From assembly GCA_024760905.1 (NCBI GenBank), contig CM045731.1, positions 57,794,125-57,858,124 on the forward strand: DNA of 64,000 bases. Reading direction: 5' to 3'. Below are positions 43,701 through 55,383 of the stretch, one piece after another. The stretch is from Plotosus lineatus (Eukaryota; Chordata; Actinopteri; Siluriformes; Plotosidae). Each line of letters begins with the position of its first letter. The stretch's first letter is position 1. The translations under genes were made by a program, and so were the position numbers. Below the pieces are notes generated by a model. It did no database searches and was not told the origin of the DNA. It saw only the letters and a program-made list of their open reading frames with translations.

Positions 43701-44132
43701 AAGGTGGGTCGTGCCATGATTGAGTCTCAGACTGTTCCCAAACCAACAGACTTCATCTCTCCTGGTCAATCCAATGTCTCCAGAGATTTTGATTGGAGAT
43801 TCCACAGCTCCCAATGACTGGAAATCCATGGAAACCGAGTTTCCAGTCAGTTAAAGTGATAAAACATGGGCTTCTCTTAGTTTATTCGTACAGGATCATT
43901 AATTGATGGGACCCCCTCCCCCCGAAATCCACATGCTCAGCAGTTCCTAAAGATGCTGAGGCACCATGTGTCAAGGCGCGGCCAAATTCTTACTTATGCT
44001 CCTCCCTGATTAGTGGTGGACATGTAATTGGAAGTTAATGCTTAATGGGTGAGAATTTGGGGGGGGGGGGAGACAATAAAAAACAAATTTCCTCGATTTT
44101 CTCAGGTCTTTCCATGTCTCCTCAGTAGGAGG
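40780..44132. other. Intergenic region, znhit6 to hAT element
   Basis: No gene was recognised on either strand. A 132-codon open stretch at 42839-43237 has no motif I know and is not supported. Confidence 0.5.
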
Positions 44133-44175
44133 GTCTAAGACAGGGGTGGCCAACCAGTCAGAGACCAAGAGCTAT

Positions 44176-44300
44176 CTTCTTCTTTTCCTTTCGGCTGTTC
44201 CCTTCAGGGGTCACCACAGCAAATGATCTGCCTCCATCTCTCCCTATCCTGTGCATCTTCTACTCTTACTCCAACGACCTTCATGTCCGCCTTCACATTT
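44176..44300 (-). mobile_element. RTE-like LINE 3'-end stub
   Basis: Minus-strand copy of only the last 125 bases of the LINE, from the GA-rich tail through gcgacccctgaagg-like sequence to the start of the KEDMK block. It is embedded in the hAT element. Confidence 0.75.
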
Positions 44301-44401
44301 TTGCTGTGTTACCACAAAGAGAAACATGGCCATACATGAACATCACCCATCCCTTTCTCACACACACACACACACACACACACACCTCTGCTCAGCCAGA
44401 T

Positions 44402-44689
44402 TTATTGTAAATTCACACGCCAACATGATAAAATGCATATTTGAAGGTCAGAGTGCAACTGTGACTCAATAGCCGTGTTAATGTCCAATATTCTGTGTTC
44501 AACAGTGTGGCAGGACAGTTGGACATCCGATACCACACGTTTTAGTTTGTCATTTTCAGGAGACAAGATTTCAACAACGTCACTGATGGATTTTATAACA
44601 AACTCTTCTTCAATGTATGGCGTTTTGGCCAATGTAATGTTCCAAGCCAGTTGATATGATGCAAGCGTTATAGTCTCTGAACGCTTCAT
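44402..44689 (-). pseudogene. hAT transposase remnant (GTF2IRD2/ZBED-like)
   Basis: Reads TITLASYQLAWNITLAKTPY, then EEFVIKSISDVVEILSPEN and LSCHTVEHRI. This pattern recalls the N-terminal half of hAT-derived proteins of the GTF2IRD2/ZBED5 type (ASY.iAw.iakak.p...CP...). It is short and ends without a catalytic domain. Confidence 0.6.
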
Positions 44690-44699
44690 AAATTTTTGG

Positions 44700-45370
44700 A
44701 AAAACCATATCTGCTTTTCTGCCTGACTGAATAATTTTATTTACGTAAAGGGGCCACAGGCCCATTTTACAGATGCGCAGATGAAAGAATACAGTTGAAG
44801 TGTCGTAAAATATACAATGTTCAGTCCTTTATATTTGACAAAAAAAATTACATCTCTGTTTCAAACCAAGGAATACATATTTAGCTAAGGCATTAATATG
44901 GTTAACATTTGTAGTTGACATCAATTGAACAAATTTATCTTCATTTGGGATTTTAACAAAATAAATTGGTAGTATATCGCCTCTCAGACTATTATAAAAT
45001 GGACAAATCAAGCAAAAATGATATTCAGATTCCACATTAGGTATTATACAAAAAGGACATAACCTTTCGTGACGCAGCAGTTTCATCTTTCTTCCTTCTT
45101 CAATAAGCAGGTTATGATTAGAGCAGCGAAAACGACATAGAGCTATTCTATAGAATGGCAGATATTCCTCAGATTTCACTTCTTTCTTCACACTTCACAA
45201 TAAATCCAACTTTGGTACATTATTAATGCTCTCAAGCCAATTTTTATCATCTATAAGGCTACACCTTTGTTTAAATTCCAAAATGAAAGATTTTACACAA
45301 CCAACATCCTGATTCAACCAAACGTATCCAAATCCATAACTAAAAACTTTTCAAAGTGAACAACTTGTGC
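44700..45370 (-). mobile_element. LINE C-terminal fragment with CCHC-type finger
   Basis: Minus-strand frame at 44829-45191 reads FYRIALCRFRCSNHNLLIEE, then CPFC, EYHFCLICPFY and NALAKYVFLGLKQR. C-x2-C followed by H-x4-C-type spacing and the AKYV.LGLK.R end are typical of the C-terminus of some non-LTR retrotransposon polyproteins. It is unlike the RTE-like and Rex3 families elsewhere in the window. Confidence 0.55.
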
Positions 45371-46884
45371 TTGTGAAGTTCAGTCCCTTTTGGAAATTCC
45401 TTATCAAAGTTAGCATGCAGTGAGCTGGAGCGGCGCGGAAGAGTTGAAGTTTTGAAATGTGCCAGTGACGCCTGACATAAGGCAGAATGGTTTTACATTA
45501 CATTCAAGAACAATAAAAAACTCCCACTCTGTTAAAAATGTCCTTTGTTCATCGTCATATTTTCATTTCGCTATGTATTTTTTACTGCCATTTTAAGAGC
45601 AAATTTGACACAAATTGTTGACTGAAATGATCTCGCCCATACTGGGAAGCTTTGCAGTATTTTCATTTCACACATATAAGCATTTGACAATAACACCATA
45701 TTGAACTCGAGCGAAGCAAACACGCACATTAAAAAAAACACAAACTTCGATATGAACATAAGAGCCGCATGAAACGAGTCAAAGAGCCGCATGAAGCCTG
45801 GAAGCTGCAGGTTAGCCATGCCTGGTCTAAGATGAGATACAAGTGAAGGAAACAAGAACACAATTTAAGTGGTTTGAAAAGCACCAAACCAAGTCAAGAC
45901 GAGCCGCAGTTAAACGAAACCTTTGTGCATGTTTTAATGCGCCAGCAGGGGACGATCTTAGACGACAAAGTATTAAAGCTCTGGGTGTTGATGCCTGAAG
46001 TGGCTGTTGTTTTCTTCCTCCTACTGGTCTTGCTGCTGGGCTCCCAGTAAATAACAGTGGGGAGAGTAATGCTGCTGTTTAGAAGCAAGGAGTAGTAAAA
46101 GCGCTGACATCACAGACAAACGCCTTCCAGTGATGTTGTAATCCCCCCCCCACCCCACCCCCACCCCGTCGGAAGCCAGACCCAAAACTGTACGTCATGG
46201 TTCTCAACCCTGAAACATCTTGATGTCATAAACACTTTGTCTCTGCGGTGGCCAAGGAGCAGCCCGTCCTTGTACCAGGGTCCGAATGATCGACGATGGT
46301 GATTAGTGGGAGACATTCTGAAATAGCTTCTGAAGTGTTTTCCATCCAGCTTGGAGCTCTTAAGAGAGAACAGATCCAGCTGTCTTGTGAATTCTTTTGT
46401 TTTGTTATACTGGCCTGGATGGAACTCATATCAGAAGCCTGGCTCTAGGTTACGCCCGTCCTCTGATTAGCTTCAGGAGCTGTTTTTTTTTTTTTTTTTA
46501 GGGTGTACAGGAACGTGAGGATAAATCCATGCCCCCCACCTTTGGTAAACAGAACCAGGGCTTCTGTACTAAGGGTGTATTTTTAGAGCGAGGTCTTCCC
46601 ACAGGCTCAAAAATTATACAAGCCCCCTTCCAAATTTCAAATTTTTTCCACCATCTGCCGGCCATCAGCACGTCTGCATTCCTGAGTAGTCTTCACCTGG
46701 CTCAAACTTCCATGTAGATATATCATCTCTGGGGAAGGGGGAGGCCTGCAGGGTGCTCATGGGGGCTGGAGGGGGGCAGATGGAGGACAGAGAGCCAGTT
46801 GCCCCTGTAAGCAGAAGCTTGCACCCTACATAGAGTGGACGTTGTTTTAATCATGAGCCCAAGTGGTTTGCCATATAATGCATT

Positions 46885-47205
46885 CATTCATTCATTCATT
46901 CATTCAGGGTCATAGGAAGACTGGAGCCTATTCAGCCAACTCTGGGCAAGGGTACACCCTGAACAACTCAGCAACACAGACAACCATTTACACTTATATC
47001 TAGGGGAAATTTGGAACAGCCATTGAGCCTATTGTGGATGTCTTTGGATTGTACGAGGAAACCAGTGTGCCCAGAGGAAACTCATAGAATTGTGAGCAGA
47101 ACATGCAAACTCTATACAGAAACACCCTCGCCCATGCCGGGACTCAAACCGCAGGCCTTCTTACTGCGAGGTGGACATGCAAACTGCTACGCCAGCGCAA
47201 CACTG
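46885..47205 (-). mobile_element. Family X repeat
   Basis: Minus-oriented, nearly whole copy, preceded by (CATT)n. It contains cctaggggaaatttgg-like and ctttggattgtacgaggaa, and its head ends near 47205. Confidence 0.7.
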
Positions 47206-47738
47206 ATGGCAGATGATGGAAATGAATATTTATGGAGGCGTAACTGCTCTTGTTGAACTTGTCTCAGCTTTTCAGTTTCATGTGAAAGATTTTTGTGAGT
47301 TTCTGCATCTTTTCTTTGTTTCTTTTTTTTCTTTTTTGATGGAACCATAAAACTTTTACTCTGAAACACAGTGAGTGAGTTCAGACCAGAACGGATCTTC
47401 TTTTTCGAATAAAAAAAAAAAAAAAAAAAAAAAAGAGAGAGAAGCTATATTTCAAAATAGTTTCCCCTGAAGAGATTCCTGCTGGTTGGGCGGGCGCTCA
47501 GGATTCCTGGCTTAATTCCATGTCTTTTTACTAACGCCAAGGTTTTTAATCGTTTTGTTATTAGGTTTAGGTTTAGCTGAGACCTTTAGTTCAAGCTGCC
47601 AAAGTAAAGACAGCCGTTACTATGGCATTCCGGGACAAACTGTTATATAACATGTCAAGCACGTACTTGTTTTGTTTTTGTTGTATGTGTCTTTCTCCTT
47701 CTTTCTGCTGGCTGTTAAAATAATTTGATTTAATATGA

Positions 47739-47741
<3 letters not shown>

Positions 47742-47779
<38 letters not shown>

Positions 47780-47815
47780 TGTGTGTGTGTGTGTGAGTGT
47801 GTGTGTGTGTGTGTG
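47742..47815 (+). repeat. (GT)n microsatellite
   Basis: About thirty-five GT units with two short interruptions, just past the predicted 3' end of ccn1. Confidence 0.95.
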
Positions 47816-47894
47816 ATTTCTGAACCTCATAAAGTTTCATTCATGTCTTAATCAAGTAGTGAGGAGACCTTGTTTAGTTTCATAAATAAATCTT

Positions 47895-47900
47895 TTTTAT
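47895..47900 (-). promoter_or_regulatory. Likely ccn1 polyadenylation signal
   Basis: On the minus strand AATAAA occurs here, about 685 bases after the ccn1 stop codon. The AT-rich 47880-48582 stretch would be the 3' UTR, with ATTTA-type elements as expected for an unstable immediate-early mRNA. Confidence 0.5.
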
Positions 47901-48582
47901 TTGTAACATATAAAATTAAATCACTTTACACTGTATTCCAGTATGACAACAATCCAATAAAGTAGCTACACATTCGATAAATAATAATATTAAAAACATT
48001 CATTCATTGAAACATTGTCAGTCGGTTTTCTTTGTGGTTAATTTTCTGATGATGTCGATTTCTAATAGCTGCCGAACAATATGAACACGTTTGTCCACAT
48101 TTAGGATGAAATGTTACCACAATTTTGTCTGAAAAGCCACAATGTGGTGGAACTGGTTGGAATTACGGAAACCATGGTCTAAGTTAAACAAATTTAAATT
48201 ATGTATGTGCATATATGCTCATTTAAAGATTTACACATCCGAGTCTACAGCTGAATCGTATTCTCTGTTTATAAACAAAACAAAAAAAATGTACAAACAA
48301 TTTTTAACATTAAACGACTACATTTTTACAAGTCGCTCCGAAACGAAGCTACGAAATTTCTGCTCCAGTATGGAGCAAGCATCAGAAATGCTGACGAGGC
48401 CTCAGCAAACAGTGCACTTCATCCAACTCCTCCCTCCACAAGTCTCTCATTCCGCGGGAATCTAGACATTTTAGTCGATTGGCCGAAAAGCCCTAAGTAC
48501 CCAGTTCCCAGCGGTGCTGTGATTGGCTGTTGCAGACATCGCTGCTGATATTGCGTTGTTTTGATACAGGAGTCCCTTTTCC

Positions 48583-48885
48583 TCAGTCTCTGAAACTGTG
48601 GACGTCATCGAAGAGGCGGTAAAAGGGATAAGAGGCCTCATTGGTGTGGGGACAGTTGAAGGAGCACTTGCAGGTCTCGATCAGCATCACGTTCTTGTTG
48701 AAGGTCTCGCCATCCTCGCAGCGGAACTTAACACGTACTGTGCGGGTCTGCTGTGGGCTGCAGCAGCGCCCGTCCACACAGGATCCACAATACTTGGGTC
48801 GGTATTTCTTCAAGCTGGAGCAGCCGGCATACGTGAATTTGACTGCCTGGGTGGATTTCTTGGTTCTGTTGCACTTCTTTCCTTT
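48583..48885 (-). CDS. ccn1: ccn1 exon 5, cystine-knot module
   Basis: Codes the C-terminal module ([27 protein letters not shown]-like [18 protein letters not shown]) and stops at TGA after FRD. It follows acceptor gaaacag. Confidence 0.96.
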   Translation of the reverse strand, partial: KGKKCNRTKKSTQAVKFTYAGCSSLKKYRPKYCGSCVDGRCCSPQQTRTVRVKFRCEDGETFNKNVMLIETCKCSFNCPHTNEASYPFYRLFDDVHSFRD

Positions 48886-50055
48886 CTGTTTCGGAAGAAA
48901 ACAATCTGAGGTCAGGTGATATCATCAACAATTGCACACTGGGTACTTTTTTGGACTGCTACTTTGTGCTGGAGAAGGTTTGAAAGATCTTACCTTGAGG
49001 ATGGAGTGCGTGGACAGGGCGCAAGGACGAACTTCGCAAATGCGGCTCTCCTTCACCAGCTTGCAGTCTGCATTATTGTTGGTAACTCTGGTGGAGATGC
49101 CGGTGCCACAAGACTTGGAGCACTGAGACCAGAGAGTGGTCTGGACGATGCACTTCTGCTCACTGAACATGTGAGATTCCGCCTGGGCTCTGAATGCTAC
49201 AAAATAACGGAAGCCAACCAAGTTAGATCATTTATTTCTGAAGCTATTAACCCAGTTGCGTAAGCATCAATGTGAAGCTGAACTTTGAAACCTACCAGCC
49301 AGGGATTTGAGTCCATGCTTGATGTTGATCACCAGCTCATTTCTGTTGGTGAGGTCACTTTCAGTGTCATCGAACATTTTGTCCTTTTCCATCATCTTGC
49401 CGGAATGTTCGCGTTTCCCGGGATCGTCACAGACCCACTTTTCACAGCACTGGCCTGGAACTTTGACCAGCCTCGGATTAATACAGCCTAGTGTTGGCAA
49501 AGACAGCTCCTGGGGACAGAGAGGGACGCAGCCCACAGCTCCGTCGATGCACGTGCACTGGTGTTTACAGTTGGGCTGGAAACTTTCTCCGTTCTGGAAG
49601 ATCCTGCTGTTATATTCACAGGGTCTTCCTTCAGTCTTGGCTGTTCAGGAGCAGAGGGTTATCGTGTTAGTCAGAATTCTTACAGGTTTCATGTTTCATG
49701 CTTATATTCACAGAGACTGAGGAAGGTAACAAGAGCATTATATGTTTATTATCATGTCATACACACCTCGGCAAATGCCCCTGGTGGCGCCTGAACTGGC
49801 TCCGAAGTTGCACTCCAGCCCCTTCGTGTGGTCACAGGGCTCCATCTGGCTGCAGTCCTCATTCAGTTGCCGGGAACAGATTTTGCAGCAGCCGCAGCCG
49901 TCCAGCACAAGGCTAACACCTGGTGCACACTTGGGTATCTCCAGTGAGCACTCGCATTGAGATGGGCATGAAGAGAACACCTGCACACAAGACAACAAGT
50001 TCACTGAAAGTCCAAGAACATCCATCACTTCTACAATCTCTCCAATAGCATTGAC

Positions 50056-50093
<38 letters not shown>

Positions 50094-50223
50094 AATACAT
50101 CTATTCCTGATCCCTAATACATTTAGTCCGTCCTCGCATCAGGGTTTTATCTCAAGATTGAAAGTGTGAGCTCACCAGATCACAGCCCGAGATGATCACC
50201 ACCAGGAGAGCTAAACGGAGCAT
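48583..50223 (-). CDS. ccn1: CCN1/CYR61 matricellular protein
   Basis: Five minus-strand exons join cleanly: 50223-50176, 49980-49767, 49640-49296, 49196-48994 and 48885-48583. They give 370 residues, close to vertebrate CCN1 (381 in human). There is one module per exon: signal peptide ([13 protein letters not shown]), IGF-binding-protein-like domain with GCGCCKIC, von Willebrand C domain with CTC and CCEKWVC, thrombospondin-1 repeat with [16 protein letters not shown], and a C-terminal cystine knot with [13 protein letters not shown] and ending [15 protein letters not shown]1 is secreted, binds integrins and heparan sulfate, and is an immediate-early, YAP- and SRF-responsive gene. The ending and the adjacency to znhit6 favour ccn1 over ccn2. 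Confidence 0.96.
48994..49196 (-). CDS. ccn1: ccn1 exon 4, thrombospondin-1 module
   Basis: Codes [20 protein letters not shown] and RICEVRPC between acceptor tttgtag and donor gtaaga. The WSQCSKSCG core is diagnostic. Confidence 0.95.
49296..49640 (-). CDS. ccn1: ccn1 exon 3, VWC module and hinge
   Basis: Codes the von Willebrand C module ([27 protein letters not shown]) and then a charged, cysteine-free hinge ([16 protein letters not shown]). It ends SLA-G before gtaggt. Confidence 0.95.
49767..49980 (-). CDS. ccn1: ccn1 exon 2, IGFBP-like module
   Basis: Codes [20 protein letters not shown] and [17 protein letters not shown], through [18 protein letters not shown]. The dense cysteine pattern is that of the IGFBP module. 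Confidence 0.95.
50057..50095 (+). repeat. (CAA)n microsatellite in ccn1 intron 1
   Basis: About twelve CAA units, 77 bases upstream (in gene direction, downstream) of exon 2's acceptor side, on the plus strand. Confidence 0.93.
50176..50223 (-). CDS. ccn1: ccn1 exon 1, signal peptide
   Basis: Sixteen codons from ATG encode a hydrophobic signal sequence and end GATCTG before donor gtgagc. Phase 0, as in other CCN genes. Confidence 0.95.
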
Positions 50224-50405
50224 CTTCCTTCTTCTGATTAACGCCGCGTGCGAATAAACAACAGAACCAGAGAGTAGTCGGTTCTCCCGGTCCTGGAGCT
50301 TTATAGATCCCTGCGTAAAGCGGATGTTGGGCGTAGTGGTTCGCCGTCTGTCTCGCGCTATGTTCGAGGCTGAAGCAGTGTGAGAGTGGAGACGGTTCTG
50401 TGCTA

Positions 50406-50476
50406 CTTTATATAGAGGCGTGCGCGCACACTGACGTCGCTCTCCGCTGAACTGGCCCGAAACTATGCGCGGAATG
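50406..50476 (-). promoter_or_regulatory. ccn1 proximal promoter: TATA, CRE and TEAD motifs
   Basis: On the minus strand TATATAAAG at 50406-50414 is a good TATA box and would place transcription start near 50375, about 150 bases before the ATG. A CRE-like TGACGTCG (plus strand) lies at 50432-50439. CATTCC, the TEAD core, lies at 50471-50476. These fit the known TATA-driven, CREB- and YAP/TEAD-responsive character of CCN1. Another TATAAAG at about 50296-50302 could drive a shorter leader. Confidence 0.6.
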
Positions 50477-50520
50477 CTTCCTCTGGCGCGCGCTTTCCAT
50501 CCTGAGCTAAACACCGCCCC

Positions 50521-50670
50521 CACTTTTTTTTTCTTTTAAATGCCCCCCTCCTTCCCCTTTTCTCAGATCTTTCTCTCTTTCTTTCTTTCATTTCTCCCTC
50601 TTTCCCTGTTTTTTTTATTTATTTTTTGTTGGAGGGTTTTTTTTTTTTTTTTTCATTTTTCATTTTTTTA
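50521..50670 (+). repeat. Pyrimidine-rich tract upstream of ccn1
   Basis: About 150 bases of CT-rich and T-rich sequence with runs of up to nineteen T. It lies just beyond the ccn1 promoter. Confidence 0.8.
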
Positions 50671-50854
50671 GCCTTAATTTCCAGAACACAGCACTTCTGC
50701 CCCCAGAGTCATGAAGGGGAAAAAACCCAAACATTTGTTCTTATACATGAACCACTGCATCTAAACAGCACCTCTGAGTAGACTCATGTCTTATTCATCA
50801 ATATGTGGAATACAGCAGCCAAATAAACTACAAATAGAAACCATCGTTTATTTT

Positions 50855-50955
50855 CTAAACCGCCTAACCTGAATTAGGGTCACACTGAGGCTGGCCCCCA
50901 TTTCATCCAGTCCGGGTGAAAGCGGGGTACTCCCTGAAAAGCTCACCAGGCCATA
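50855..50955 (-). mobile_element. Family X tail
   Basis: Minus-oriented 3' part: ctaaaccgcctaacctgaat through gctcaccaggcc. Confidence 0.6.
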
Positions 50956-51059
50956 TATAAAATCAATAATAGTATATACTCATACTATATGTCACCATTA
51001 ACAAATAAGATTCTCATATAATATGAAGGGTTATTTTTTTAGCTTGAAAAGTTTATTAT

Positions 51060-51082
51060 TATTATCGATGTTGTTGTTGTTG

Positions 51083-51114
<32 letters not shown>

Positions 51115-51213
51115 GTGAAGGTACTTCAGAGAATATTGTTTAAAAAACACCGCCAAGTGAAACCTGTAGTGAAATTGAAACTTCACCTTCTGTCTCTCTC
51201 TCTCACGCTCTCC

Positions 51214-51302
<89 letters not shown>
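51060..51302 (+). repeat. (TTG)n(ATT)n and (CT)n(GT)n arrays
   Basis: A TTG/ATT array at about 51066-51115 is followed by a (CT)n run at 51195-51268 that switches to (GT)n up to 51302. Confidence 0.93.
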
Positions 51303-51306
<4 letters not shown>

Positions 51307-51672
51307 CATGATTCCTGTTAAAAAAAATCATATCATATGCGAACTCTAAAATTTAAATATAGCCTGTTTCTATTTCTGGATTCCCGCCTCCTACCCCCGA
51401 CCCCCCGTCTCTCCCTCTCTCACTTCTTTCTCGGGTTCTCTTTCTCTGTCTTCTCCATCTACGAGCACTTCCAGATGTGGCCTCCACACGTAACAGCATG
51501 GCCATATTTGGTATGGCAGAAGACCTACATTATTAACATATTTTCTCCCTCAGTTTTAGTCAGTCGCACAGCATTCCTGACCGCTCAGAGGGCTCCTAAA
51601 TGTGTTCTCCATGGAGGAAATTCCTCCGAGTTTCCATGCAATCTGTCCATCAGGTTTTGAAAAGAAAGGGTG

Positions 51673-51679
<7 letters not shown>

Positions 51680-51734
<55 letters not shown>
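51680..51734 (+). repeat. (GA)n microsatellite
   Basis: A pure GA array of about twenty-seven units. Confidence 0.95.
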
Positions 51735-51738
<4 letters not shown>

Positions 51739-52060
51739 AATATTACCCAGATTTCCATATAAGCTTTTGGGTTAAAGCGGGAATAAAAAAGAAAATGAAT
51801 AAAGGAGAACACACTCTGCTGCTTTTATTCAGGGTTTAAAAATAAGTTCTGAATCTCAGAGGTTGGTGGATAGAGCATAAATAAACAGAGATGAATAAAC
51901 AAGTGTAGACTGCGCACAGTAACGGGATGCTCTTGCTGTTAGGCCCATTCTTTCAGGTAAGACTGATTTGATTAAGCTGTGGCGTTAACCGGGTTTGGAC
52001 TAGAAATTTTTGGCGTGGTGGTGGTGGAAGGATTATGTTCCTGTCTGTTGGTGAAGGTGT

Positions 52061-52421
52061 GGGTTCCCTTCCTTTTCCTTTCGTTTTTTTCCCTTTTTCA
52101 GGGGTCACCACACTGAATCCTCTGATTCGCATGTTTGATTTGGCAGAGGTTTTTACGTCGGATGCCCTTCCTGACACAACCCTTTAGCACGGGACAGAAA
52201 TGCGCTGACGGGTTTGCAGCTACTCTTTACGAAGGTCAGCCATTGCTAAAATATTCTTTTACATGAACCTCTCACCATAGACAGTGAGAGACATGGCTGG
52301 CCTTTGATAACCCAGTTAGCTGCACTGGGGAGACAGTGACAATCTTGTGGAGAGTGGGACTCGAACCCCCAACCTTAAGATCAGCGATCCAGCACCCTTT
52401 ACCAACAGGCCATTACTGCCC
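52061..52421 (-). mobile_element. tRNA-headed SINE copy S4
   Basis: Minus-oriented full-length SINE. It is flanked by a 7-bp direct repeat, aaggtgt, at 52054-52060 and 52422-52428. The tRNA-like head reads gggcagtaatggcctgttgg and the tail has gtggtgacccctgaaaaagg. Confidence 0.82.
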
Positions 52422-53259
52422 AAGGTGTCGATTCTATGAAGTCAGAAATCTAGAATGAGCGTTAGAAAGTATCATGTGATCCTGGGCGATGGTTGGGAAA
52501 AGATGAAGTGCATTAGGGCTTTGGCGTGTACGCTGACTTTCTGTTCCATGCGAGAACACTAGGTGGCGATGTATCATGTTGTTCGATTCCGCTGTTAATT
52601 CTAAATCGTGAACACAAACTCATTAAATGTTTTTTTATGTTTAAAATGGTTTGCATGGGGTGTTTAGCGAGCTGCATTACTTTCGATTGGATGGAGTCGG
52701 AGCCCAGAAGGTTGGATGACCCTACATCTCACCGAGAGTTGTTGCTTCAGGGTTTTTATGTGGTTGCTTGTATTCGAGGAAGAATTTGGCCTGGTTGTGC
52801 TTGTTGATCATGAGATAGATTCAGAATGCCGTTATTTACTGTCTGTTCATCAGTGTCATGCACAGTCAGAAATTTACAAATAAATGAGTTTGATATTAGA
52901 ATGGTGGTGTAGTGCTTACCAGGTCTGTCTGATCGTGGGTTAGAGTCCCTGGGTTCAGCAAAGCCACTTTAGCTCCCATGTGCAAAGTGGCTCTGGCGCT
53001 ATAGGAATGAGTTCGGTCTGTCCTTCACGTTTTAGTTTTCAGATATTTACGTTGCGATGCGCTAAAGGTGGCGCTTTCAACTTGGACTGCTGGATCGCTA
53101 ATATGAGTGCTAGGATAAGTTTGTGTGTGAGTGACCTTGAGATACTTGTCAAGGTCACATAAACAAAACTATTTACAGTAATAGGACTTTTTTTGTTGTG
53201 TACTAAAGCTGGAGCTTTCATTTTTTTGCAAAAGATGTGCAAATTTGATGTTCCAAAAT

Positions 53260-53301
53260 GCCCCTAGGCATAAGTGTAAGTGTGAATGGTTTTGTATGTG
53301 C

Positions 53302-53378
<77 letters not shown>

Positions 53379-53515
53379 CGTGTATGTGAGTGTTGGCCTT
53401 GCAATGGAGAGGCAAGCTGTTCAGGGTATACTATACGATTTCACCCAGCGTCAGCTGAGTTAGGCTCAAGCCTCCCTGCGACCCTAGTAGGATTAACCGA
53501 TTCGAATGAATTGAA
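53260..53515 (+). mobile_element. Family X 3' half with expanded (GT)n
   Basis: Reads cccctaggcataagtgtaag, then a long (GT)n array at 53304-53378, then gttggccttgcaatggagag to gcgaccctagtaggattaac. The GT array grew from the short GT run built into the family. Confidence 0.7.
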
Positions 53516-55100
53516 CAAGATATTACACAGATTTATTAACACTGCTGTGCCATTCAATCCTGTTGCATCCCCAAAACAACTCCACCCCCAAGCAACCCAT
53601 GTGATCTGACCGACACCTCATTCCAGCTCTTTGAACCTTGGTCACACATCCCCGAGTGTTATCGGATATTCAGAATGATGTGCTCGTGCTGTGACAGGAG
53701 GATCATAACGCTAAAAAAAAAAAAATGACCACGCATTCTTCTTTGGTCATGTGATGCATCCCTGATCCATTAATCGTGTTTGCGAGATGGCGTAACCGTG
53801 TGGTGTCCAATGGGTGTAACGTCATTACGTTTCCTGTTGACATCTGTTTTTAAATCATGGCATTGAAACCTGTCTCTTTTCTGAATAGGACACTCTTGTT
53901 TTAGGAAACACTGCTGTTGCTCCTGATGAACTCTGCGTACAGTACAGCGTGTATAATTACTCATTTGGGAAATATTGCAGAATCCGTTTTTATGTAGTAA
54001 TGACAGCCATAATATTTTCCAGTGGGCAGCTACCAGTTTTTTCCTCCTTCTTTTGGGAAGGAAAGAACGGAGGCCTTGTTTCCTTATTGATTTGAGAATG
54101 TGACTCATGGCCTCAATGTGTCCTGTATTTAAAAAATAAATAAATAAAAAAAGGATGCTCTGGTGTATGAAAAACATCATAGAGATCAAACACTGCCAAA
54201 CATTCCTGCCCTTGGATGGAAATTGTTTGAAGATATTTAAGAATTCTTTTCACTGGTATCGGCGCCACTTTATTTCCAATCTTCTCGAGTGCTTCAATTG
54301 TATTTGACAGACGTCTCTGATCTTCAGCCATGTGGGTGTCAGCTTTTTTGTGATGACATGTAGGCATAACGACAACACGTCATGTATCCCGACACTAAAA
54401 AATGAACCAGTTGCATACTTTCCCACTGGGATATGAGGCCTAACGTAATTATAACAACGACTCTTCAGAGCAGACATCTGTTTCTGTTTCTCTGGGGAGT
54501 GGAAACGGACCCGGCTGTGTCCTGCTATAAATTTTTGGAAGATAGATCTTGCACAAGCGAGATAAGAGAGCTACAGTCGACGTAAAGGTATGTGGGATTT
54601 ATCAGCTGGGAACAGAATGTCATTACGTAGGACTAGGTGGAACATTTTACAGACATAGCAGCAAGCATGATGCCTTGACCTTGTCCGCAGAGTCAAGGTG
54701 TCCAATCAGAGGCTTGGCTGGTTTATATTAGTTTGGATGTGCAGACCAGTAAGTATCAAGTGCTAAAAGAAAATCTGTGATTCATCTCTATATTAAGGGA
54801 GGGACATGTTATATTTACAAATTATGGAAGCTCACAGTATGTTGGCAGAAAACAAAGAAACGTATAACTAAACCTCAGGGAAAATACAAAGTATGGTCTA
54901 GTGCAGGGCAACAGATGAAGTGCTGTACAGCCTGAAAGAGAACTGTTCTTCTGAATATCGCCAGTTGCTCCTCAGAACTGTAAGTGATACCAGCACAAAC
55001 ATTCTGTGGTCATTCCGATAGATTTTGGGGGTTGGTCCCTCGCAAAAATATGGGCATAGGAACTACCGGTATGCACTTGCTTGAATGATGCATGCATTGC
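53516..55100. other. Intergenic stretch without recognised features
   Basis: No exon with supported homology. Two open minus-strand stretches at 53770-54477 showed no motif I could name. Confidence 0.45.
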
Positions 55101-55112
55101 TTGAATGATGCA

Positions 55113-55383
55113 TCCCACTCTCCACAAGGTTGTCACTGTCCCCCCAGTGCAGCTAACTGGGTTATCAAAGACCGGCCATGTCTCTCACTGTCTATGGTGT
55201 GAGGCATGTAAAAGAACCATTGCTGACTTTTGTAAACAGTAGGCTGCAAACCCCTCAGTGTGTCTGTGTCTCTTGTTAAATGGTTGTGTCAGGAAGGGCA
55301 TCCAACATAAAAACCTATGCCAAATCAAAAGTGCGAATCACTCGCTGTGGCGACCCCTGATAAAGGGAAAAAGCCAAAAGGAA
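55113..55383 (+). mobile_element. SINE copy S5, head-truncated
   Basis: Starts inside the body at cccactctccacaaggttgt and runs to the gtggcgacccctgataaagg tail. Loss of the 5' end fits LINE-mediated reverse transcription. Confidence 0.8.

Larger units (their letters stand above)
44141..45834 (-). mobile_element. hAT-type DNA transposon, nested and dead
   Basis: Terminal repeats caggggtggccaacc and ggttagccatgcctg are flanked by a perfect 8-bp target duplication, gtctaaga, at 44133-44140 and 45835-45842. The 8-bp size is diagnostic of hAT. A transposase remnant is readable on the minus strand at 44402-44689. A 3' stub of the RTE-like LINE (44176-44300) and a different LINE fragment (about 44700-45370) lie inside it. 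Confidence 0.88.

Noticed and set aside
53770..54477. Two overlapping minus-strand frames of 139 and 75 codons
   Set aside because: No recognised domain, no convincing splice sites, and AT-rich composition.
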